Part shown: positions 58,734-64,000 of the stretch, piece after piece
Layout: every line of letters starts with the position of its first letter
How positions within the stretch are numbered: the stretch's first letter is position 1
NCBI GenBank assembly: GCA_001563335.1
Contig: LRSL01000069.1
Location: forward strand, 1 to 64,000
Length of the DNA stretch: 64,000 nt
Direction of reading: 5' to 3'
Origin: Candidatus Thorarchaeota archaeon SMTZ1-45
Lineage (GTDB): Archaea; Asgardarchaeota; Thorarchaeia; Thorarchaeales; Thorarchaeaceae
Translations under genes and position numbers: made by a program
The notes under the pieces: generated by a model
What the model saw: the letters and a program-made list of their open reading frames with translations, nothing else
The model's database searches: none
What the model was told of the DNA's origin: nothing

Positions 58734-60077
58734 TTAACTCCTCTTGCTGATTTCTGGATTTATTGAATTGAGTACATCTTCTCTTGATTCAATTGGAAGA
58801 TACTTGAACATAAGTGATTTAGGCGAAGTCAGTACTGCATTCAGACTCTTCTTTCTTATAAGATGGAGCACTTGATTCATATCTATTTTCTCAGTTGTCC
58901 AGATTGATACGGTTGAATTTTCATTGCTTACTAGTAGAGGACGTTCTTGGTTCACTATACCACTCTGTAGAGCAATACGACCTACGTCGGTTAGGAGCTC
59001 ACGCTGAACACCAGTAATCTCAATTGATGTGCTAGTTTGGGTTGATATCCCTTTCAGTTTGGTTTCCAGTCTTAATATTACTGAAATGACATCTTTATGA
59101 TGACTCAGATAGGTATCAATCAGATCTCGCAGTGATCTTCCGCGGTCTCCGATCCATACACTCATTGAGGCTCCTAGCTCTTGTCGAGCCCAGGCAGTTT
59201 CTGCAATAGCCTCCAATCCTGACAGATATCTGAGCGGGCTGGTTTCAGTTTCTCGAGTTAGTATAAAATCAGTTCCAAGAATATGAGAAATAATGCTCGG
59301 TTCGATTTTATCAAGTAGTTTGGATGTTAAATGTTGAGTAAGATGTTGGGCTTCTTCTCTACTCAATGTACTCATCGGAGAGCGAAGTTTGGGGATTGGA
59401 ATTTCGGCTTCATTAAGTAGTTCATCACAGGCTTTTTGATTCCCGCTTATACCTTGGATGAATGGTTTCGTGCTATATAGAAACAACTCATCAAGTGGTA
59501 GAAACCCAAAACCAAAAAGTCTGATTCCCTTACGCTCTTCTATCAATTTCCGCTCCTTGGCTTGTTCAACTATTTCTTTGTTCGCTTTTGGAGATTGTTG
59601 ATTATATCCAGTAAGAAGCAAGGTTGCTGCTGCAGCAATCTCTAAGTCATAATCATAGGTTGTAAGATGTTCATCAGCAAATGTATAGGTCACTGCGGGT
59701 ACTGTGTGGGTTGTTCCAATGGTTAGTGATTCAATCTGCATAGATTCTGAAGTTCCGCCCAAGAATATTGGATAGCCTTTACCCTTACGGATTTTTTTCT
59801 TCCCTATTGTATCAATGCCAATGAAAAAAATGGATTCTGATTCATGTTTTACTTGAAAATCATCAACTCTGTTCAAGTCTATGACAGGTGGTTCAAATGA
59901 TAAGTGAAATGTTCCACCGGATTTCATAATTGCTCTACACATAATTGCAGTGGCAAGCGCAGAGCTTGTATAAGGAGAAGAAACTAGGAGTACTTGTGCA
60001 TCATTCTTGAGTGTCATCTCTGCACATTGTTTCTTGAGTGATGCGAGAGATTCTGAACCACGTGTTTTTCTACTCAT
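58734..60077 (-). CDS. DHH-superfamily protein lacking the DHH residues (RecJ/Cdc45-like)
   Basis: 447 aa. Position between S15 and Pcc1 and the overall layout match the archaeal RecJ-like/GAN gene. But the catalytic motifs are lost: the usual H-x-DxD site reads SSPYTSSALA near residue 34, and the DHH site reads FIGIDTIGKK near 85. So it is probably not a nuclease. Such inactive homologues resemble Cdc45, which binds GINS and MCM. GINS51 is in the same window. C-terminal part includes a DHHA1-like segment (VSVILRLETKLKGISTQTSTSIEIT). Confidence 0.75.
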   Translation of the reverse strand: MSRKTRGSESLASLKKQCAEMTLKNDAQVLLVSSPYTSSALATAIMCRAIMKSGGTFHLSFEPPVIDLNRVDDFQVKHESESIFFIGIDTIGKKKIRKGKGYPIFLGGTSESMQIESLTIGTTHTVPAVTYTFADEHLTTYDYDLEIAAAATLLLTGYNQQSPKANKEIVEQAKERKLIEERKGIRLFGFGFLPLDELFLYSTKPFIQGISGNQKACDELLNEAEIPIPKLRSPMSTLSREEAQHLTQHLTSKLLDKIEPSIISHILGTDFILTRETETSPLRYLSGLEAIAETAWARQELGASMSVWIGDRGRSLRDLIDTYLSHHKDVISVILRLETKLKGISTQTSTSIEITGVQRELLTDVGRIALQSGIVNQERPLLVSNENSTVSIWTTEKIDMNQVLHLIRKKSLNAVLTSPKSLMFKYLPIESREDVLNSINPEISKRS

Positions 60078-60110
60078 ATCATGAGAACAGATTTATCATC
60101 TATGATAAAA

Positions 60111-60572
60111 CTATCTCAAAAGGACAGCAGCTTGATCAGGGCTGTATTTCCAATCAGCTGGTAGAACCTTCTTTTTGCGGTAATATTTCGAGAGTCTGTG
60201 AATCTTACTTTCAACCAGTTGAAGCCCTCTCTTGGAAACAAAATCCTTCTTGTTCTCTTCCAAATGTCTTCGAATGGTGGCAGCCTTTGCAATCATATTT
60301 CGAAGGTCTTCAGGCACGCGCCGTTCTAAATCGTTCTCTCGAAGAATATCCAAGATACGTTTACCAGCAATCACTCGAACCAGAGGTATACCATATTGGT
60401 CCCGAAGAATCTGGCCTATCATAGAAGGAGTATATCCAGCCTTGGCAAGTTCAATTACCTGGGCTTCTACCCACTTGGCGTCCTTTTCTTTTTCCATCCA
60501 CTCAGGGACTCTCAATGTGGAGGGGCGTTTGCTACTAGATTGGCCCTTGCGTCTTGTGTGCATTCTTGCCAT
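60111..60572 (-). CDS. rps15: Small ribosomal subunit protein uS15
   Basis: 153 aa, archaeal/eukaryotic long form. MARMHTRRKGQSSSKRP, WVEAQVIELAKAGYTPSMIGQILRDQYGIPLVRVIAGKRI and KIHRLSKYYRKKKVLPADWKY are diagnostic. GAGGT seven bases before ATG 60572 decides the start. It begins the S15-DHH-Pcc1 operon; TATA box at 60636-60645. Confidence 0.97.
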   Translation of the reverse strand: MARMHTRRKGQSSSKRPSTLRVPEWMEKEKDAKWVEAQVIELAKAGYTPSMIGQILRDQYGIPLVRVIAGKRILDILRENDLERRVPEDLRNMIAKAATIRRHLEENKKDFVSKRGLQLVESKIHRLSKYYRKKKVLPADWKYSPDQAAVLLR

Positions 60573-60635
60573 TGGAACTACCTCTGAGTCCAAAATACCC
60601 TCAAAAACCGGGTTTGAACCACGGCCTAAGGCTTT

Positions 60636-60645
60636 GGATATAAAG
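60636..60645 (-). promoter_or_regulatory. TATA box of the S15 operon
   Basis: On the minus strand CTTTATATCC lies about 65 bases before the S15 start, predicting transcription near 60613. Confidence 0.65.
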
Positions 60646-60693
60646 ATTGCCTTGTGGTGAGTACTATTTCTTCAGAAAAGAGATGAAGCTACA

Positions 60694-61320
60694 TCAGTGA
60701 TATCTTCCCCGTTCACGGATTTCGTTCATTCTTGATAAGGTTGGTTCTGCTGTGTTTCCTAATAAATCAACATAACCCTCAAGGGTTGCATCTAACATAT
60801 CCTCTTGGATATCCCAATGTGTGGTTTCCAGAGCTCGATGAATCAGATGAAGATCAACTCCCTTCATCTCAATGGTGGCATTCATCTCAGAGAGACCAAA
60901 GTCTACAATCCATAAACGTGACTTTTCATCTACTATGACATTACTTGTTGTTGGGTCTCCATGAACCACATCACCTGCGTGAAGCAAAGCAATTAGTCTT
61001 CCAAATCTGTGACAAAGAGAGATGAGAGTGGATTGTGATAACTGTCCAGCCAATTGTTTGAATTGAGTGCCTGCTATGAAGTCCATTAAGATTGTGTGAT
61101 TATCAAGGTCTACAGAGTAAACTGCTGGGGTGGGTACTCCAAGTGTCCGTGATATTGTCAGCATTTTACACTCTCTGCTAGTTCGTGACCTTCTAAGCTG
61201 CGAGTCTATGTCTTTCAAAAGATATGGCTTCTCTTGGCGCCATTTTAGCACAAAAGGAAATCCCCACTGATCTATCTTGTAAATGACTGACTCTGCTCCT
61301 CTGGCTAACATCTGCTTCAA
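60694..61320 (-). CDS. bud32: KEOPS protein kinase Bud32
   Basis: 208 aa. ARGAESVIYKIDQWGFPFVLKWR, HGDPTTSNVIVDE (catalytic loop) and VDFGLSEM (DFG) define Bud32, the ATPase/kinase partner of Kae1. I choose the TTG at 61320: GGAGGTT lies eight bases before it and it overlaps the kae1 stop as TTGA. The frame extends back to 61362. In the same operon as kae1. Confidence 0.92.
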   Translation of the reverse strand: MKQMLARGAESVIYKIDQWGFPFVLKWRQEKPYLLKDIDSQLRRSRTSRECKMLTISRTLGVPTPAVYSVDLDNHTILMDFIAGTQFKQLAGQLSQSTLISLCHRFGRLIALLHAGDVVHGDPTTSNVIVDEKSRLWIVDFGLSEMNATIEMKGVDLHLIHRALETTHWDIQEDMLDATLEGYVDLLGNTAEPTLSRMNEIRERGRYH

Positions 61321-62312
61321 CTTGGGAACCTCCATAAAATATCTTGATCGTCGGTGCGCCATTTCGGTAACACATGAGAGTCCTCGATTTTGATTTGATG
61401 ACCTGAGTTATACTGAAGAATTCCATTCCAAGCAATCATTGCACCTTGATCACCAGCTAAAGATGGAGACACTCGATGAAATGCAGCCTCATGTCTTTTT
61501 GCTACACCTGACAATATTTCAGTAAGGCGATTGTTACGTGCAACTCCGCCGGTAAGGAGCAGCTCATTCTTCTTGGTGTGTGCTATTGCGCGTTCTGCCA
61601 CTTCTGCAAGCATTCCAAAGGAGGTTTCTTGTACGCTAAAACAAATATCTGCAGTAGGAACACCTTCTGAATGAAGTCTTTTTGCAGCAGTGAGCATACC
61701 AGAATAACTTAGGTCCATCCCTTTCACTGAGTAGGGAAGATTGTGATAGTTCTCACCATTCTTGGCATGTTTTTCAATCAAAGGACCACCAGGAAAATCC
61801 ATTCCTAACTCACGACCAAGAACATCTAACATATTCCCAATTGCAATATCTAGAGTTTCACCAAAAGTTCTGAATCGACCACCCGCAAAAGCAATGATTT
61901 GTGTGTTCCCGCCAGACACGTAAACTGTTACAGGATCACTGAATTTGGATTCTAGACAACCAATCTCAATATGAGCAACACAGTGATTGACATCGACCAG
62001 TGGGACCTCTAGCTTGAGCGATAGAGTTCTGGCAATTGTTGCGGTCGTTCTTAGACATGGGCCCAATCCTGGACCTCGAGAGAAAGCAATAAGACTTACT
62101 TTTCCAAAGTCGATACCAGCTTTCTGAACAGCCTCTTTGATTATTTTTGGACCAAGTTCTGAGTGATGCCGACTTGCCTCACGCGGATGGATTCCACCTT
62201 GTGTTGGTTTAAGCATATCCCATTCGTTTGATAGAACCTTGCCTTCACTTGTCACGACCCCAGCACCAAATGAGTGCGCAGTTCCTTCGATTCCTAGACA
62301 GTATAGTGTCAT
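61317..62312 (-). CDS. kae1: tRNA t6A synthase Kae1 (KEOPS)
   Basis: 331 aa, ASKHA ATPase. IEGTAHSFGAGV at the start, metal HCVAH near 107, SGGNTQIIAF near 130, DLSYSGMLTAAKRLHSEG and GGVARNNRLTEIL are diagnostic. It transfers threonylcarbamoyl to A37 of ANN-decoding tRNAs, including the initiator tRNA encoded in this window. Normal length. Bud32 overlaps its stop by four bases. Confidence 0.97.
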   Translation of the reverse strand: MTLYCLGIEGTAHSFGAGVVTSEGKVLSNEWDMLKPTQGGIHPREASRHHSELGPKIIKEAVQKAGIDFGKVSLIAFSRGPGLGPCLRTTATIARTLSLKLEVPLVDVNHCVAHIEIGCLESKFSDPVTVYVSGGNTQIIAFAGGRFRTFGETLDIAIGNMLDVLGRELGMDFPGGPLIEKHAKNGENYHNLPYSVKGMDLSYSGMLTAAKRLHSEGVPTADICFSVQETSFGMLAEVAERAIAHTKKNELLLTGGVARNNRLTEILSGVAKRHEAAFHRVSPSLAGDQGAMIAWNGILQYNSGHQIKIEDSHVLPKWRTDDQDILWRFPS

Positions 62313-62415
62313 TTTGTAATAACCTAAGATGTTGTTTTCTTAGAAAAAAGTGTATCCTTACAAGTTGACTCTTACGCTTGGGATATATCAAAGTTTGTTG
62401 TCATCTAGCAAAGGC

Positions 62416-62426
62416 TTTATAATATA
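62416..62426 (+). promoter_or_regulatory. TATA box of the LSm gene
   Basis: TTTATAATATA lies about 35 bases before the start codon, predicting a short leader with GAGAGGTGT as ribosome-binding site. Confidence 0.65.
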
Positions 62427-62457
62427 CTCATAAGGGCTCTCTAGAGAGGTGTCCTAA

Positions 62458-62685
62458 GTGCCTGAAAAAATGCCAATAAAAGCCTTAGAACAACAACTCA
62501 ATGACATTGTTTCAATAAAATTGAAGGATCAGAGAATTTTTCGAGGGCGCCTAACAAGATGCGACATGTATATGAATCTCACACTTGTAGATGCTGAGGA
62601 ACTTGAGGAGGAAAACACCAAAGCCAAGTATGGTCAAGTTCTGATAAGAGGGAACAATATTCTATGGATTCAGATTCCTGAATAA
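62458..62685 (+). CDS. LSm (Sm-like) RNA-binding protein
   Basis: 75 aa. Sm1 motif (LNDIVSIKLKDQRIFRGRLTRCDMYMNLTLVDAEEL) and Sm2 (YGQVLIRGNNILWIQIPE) are complete; forms a ring that binds U-rich RNA. GTG start at 62458 has GAGAGGTGT before it. Single gene. Divergent from Kae1. Confidence 0.93.
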   Translation: MPEKMPIKALEQQLNDIVSIKLKDQRIFRGRLTRCDMYMNLTLVDAEELEEENTKAKYGQVLIRGNNILWIQIPE

Positions 62686-62728
62686 TTAGGTTCTAGAGTT
62701 TTCTGAGAGTATTCATCGCTGATAGATT

Positions 62729-64000
62729 CTATCGCTCAATCTCACGGCGATATCGCTCTACTAACTCTACTAGCTCTTCCTCTCCCTTCCGTCTGGCTTG
62801 TTCACGTACATTTTGTATGAATGCCTGTAGCTGTTGGTTGAACTTGCCACGACTAATGAATGCAAATTCATCTACTCGTTGAAGCTCAACCTCTTTGGCA
62901 CTGATAACTGGAATGAGTGCCTTAATCAGTTCATCTTGCGGAAGATGAGAGAGTGGTGTGTCCACAACTACAGCTTTTATTTCTCGGTCAATTAATATTC
63001 CCGCCGTTTGTGGACCTCCTCCTGACGCATCTTCGAAAAGAACAACATCACCACTTTTCAAACCAACTTTTTTGATGAATTCCTCGATGCTTTCGCGAGT
63101 AAAATGAGGAATTACTTTGACTGCTAGCATGTCTCCACGCATTTCTAGACGTTTTACTCCTTTTAGACGTTCAAGTCGTTTACTCAGAGTGTCAACTTGT
63201 TTTTTCAGTGACGCTGTTTCTCGTTGTGTCTTTCTTAGTGTTGATTTGATCTTCTCCACTTCACGATCTCGTTTAATTTTCCAATGGTTCTCACGGTTTA
63301 CAATCTCGAGACTCTCTGCAAGTTCGCTCTCCCTAAACTTCAGATATTCCACAAATCGCTTCAAGTCATCAATCTTCTCTACGAGCAGTCTGTTTTCAGA
63401 CTCCAAGTGTTCGGTCTTTGATTTTATTGCTTCAAAACGTTCTTGCGTCAAAGGTTCATCTTCAACGAGTGGTTTTTCTGGAACACTTTCTATGGGTTCG
63501 GATTCCTCACTCTCTATCTTAGCGAGAGCTTCATTTATTGAAGACCCTTTTATCACCAATGCTTTGAGATAATTACGATCAACCGATAGTTGTTCATCAT
63601 GAATCATTTTGTCAATTTGTTGAAATTTCGGAAGAAGACTATTGAATGCGAAAACCGCTGCTGTCAATGCATCTCGTTCGTGAGCATTACGAATTTTTAT
63701 GTCAGTGCCATATTCCCGAGCAAGTTCTTGTTTGTCTGCGACTGCAATAGGCTTCTTTGGAGTAAAGATAGTCGCATTCACTGTACGAGCTATCTTCTCA
63801 ACAAAATGGGGAGCTTGTGGTACATCTGAAGCCACCATTGCAGGGATACCATCTTCGTATACCTCTCTGATTAAATCTGCTCTTGTGAGTCCCTTCTTAC
63901 TTCTTAGAGCACGTACTTTCCCATCAAATGATAGAAGACAATAAGCTGCAGTTGTTCCCGGGTCTATACCTAGAATGAAGTATTTTGGTTTCAAATCCAT
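62729..64000 (-). CDS. DUF460 protein with RNase H-like N-terminus
   Basis: At least 423 aa; the ATG is the last codon in the window, so the start could lie outside it. FILGIDPGTTAAYCLLSFDGKVRALRSKKG matches the RuvC/YqgF-like DUF460 core. A long coiled coil spans about residues 185-285, and the C-terminal domain (LKSGDVVLFEDASGGGPQTAGILIDREIKAVVV) is the second conserved part. Archaeal DUF460 is a predicted nuclease of unknown substrate. Confidence 0.85.
   Translation of the reverse strand: MDLKPKYFILGIDPGTTAAYCLLSFDGKVRALRSKKGLTRADLIREVYEDGIPAMVASDVPQAPHFVEKIARTVNATIFTPKKPIAVADKQELAREYGTDIKIRNAHERDALTAAVFAFNSLLPKFQQIDKMIHDEQLSVDRNYLKALVIKGSSINEALAKIESEESEPIESVPEKPLVEDEPLTQERFEAIKSKTEHLESENRLLVEKIDDLKRFVEYLKFRESELAESLEIVNRENHWKIKRDREVEKIKSTLRKTQRETASLKKQVDTLSKRLERLKGVKRLEMRGDMLAVKVIPHFTRESIEEFIKKVGLKSGDVVLFEDASGGGPQTAGILIDREIKAVVVDTPLSHLPQDELIKALIPVISAKEVELQRVDEFAFISRGKFNQQLQAFIQNVREQARRKGEEELVELVERYRREIER

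Noticed and set aside
60594..60660. GGTTCAAACCC, like a tRNA T-arm, in the S15 leader
   Set aside because: No acceptor, anticodon or D-arm can be formed around it; it is the 5' leader of S15 after a clear TATA box.
1..64000. CRISPR arrays, insertion sequences, rRNA genes
   Set aside because: No regular spaced repeats, transposase motifs or rRNA-like sequence were seen by reading; not excluded for very degraded copies.

Overview
The window is a piece of an archaeal chromosome. The evidence is the gene content: eukaryote-like ribosomal proteins (S24e, S27ae, L15e, S3Ae, S15), RNase P proteins, RNA polymerase L, TFS, exosome Csl4, KEOPS subunits, Orc1/Cdc6, DNA polymerase D small subunit, GINS, primase PriS and PCNA, with TATA-type promoters and Shine-Dalgarno-linked ATG/GTG/TTG starts. 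Two PCNA genes, a soluble Hdr/MvhD set, acyl-CoA dehydrogenase, a JAMM peptidase and Thr-stalked Ig-repeat surface proteins suggest an Asgard archaeon, probably close to Thorarchaeia. That placement is inference.

Layout. 1-4010: one very large gene of unknown function. 4.1-4.7 kb: S24e-S27ae operon. 4.7-5.7 kb: a small Xre regulator with membrane proteins and a striking palindromic operator. 6.0-12.1 kb: two cell-surface proteins. 12.3-16.9 kb: an accessory region with two duplicated membrane-protein genes, repeats of the 3' end of the initiator tRNA, and a four-gene cassette whose main protein carries a LAGLIDADG-like domain. The region ends at an initiator tRNA gene with an intron in the D-loop. 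16.9-24.0 kb: mixed metabolism (flavodiiron protein, YchF GTPase, flavin reductase, SerA). 24.0-26.3 kb: L15e and RNase P operon. 26.3-34.0 kb: JAMM peptidase, Lrp regulator, HD proteins, GNAT-YoaP, MvhD, cupin, acyl-CoA dehydrogenase. 34.1-41.2 kb: Hdr operon.

41.4-54.2 kb is an information-processing block. It holds PriS, GINS and two PCNAs, an OB-fold protein, TFS, an RNase III-like protein, RpoL, Csl4 and a METTL5-type methyltransferase on the minus strand. Cdc6 is divergent, then DP1, a PhoU-like regulator and a phosphohexomutase. An ORB-like sequence lies in the divergent gap before cdc6. 54.2-55.3 kb: tRNA-Ser with a 32-nt intron in the T-arm, and tRNA-Leu. 55.4-64.0 kb: S3Ae, UPF0147, FAU-1, then the KEOPS/S15 cluster (Kae1, Bud32, S15, a degenerate DHH protein, Pcc1), an LSm protein and a DUF460 protein.

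The most unusual signals are the two tRNA introns at non-canonical positions, each with a readable bulge-helix-bulge core, and the cassette lying on the 3' side of the initiator tRNA and bounded by copies of its acceptor end. Others are the palindromic operators before the Xre gene and the first PCNA, and the Hdr-linked protein that joins winged-helix domains to [4Fe-4S] motifs.
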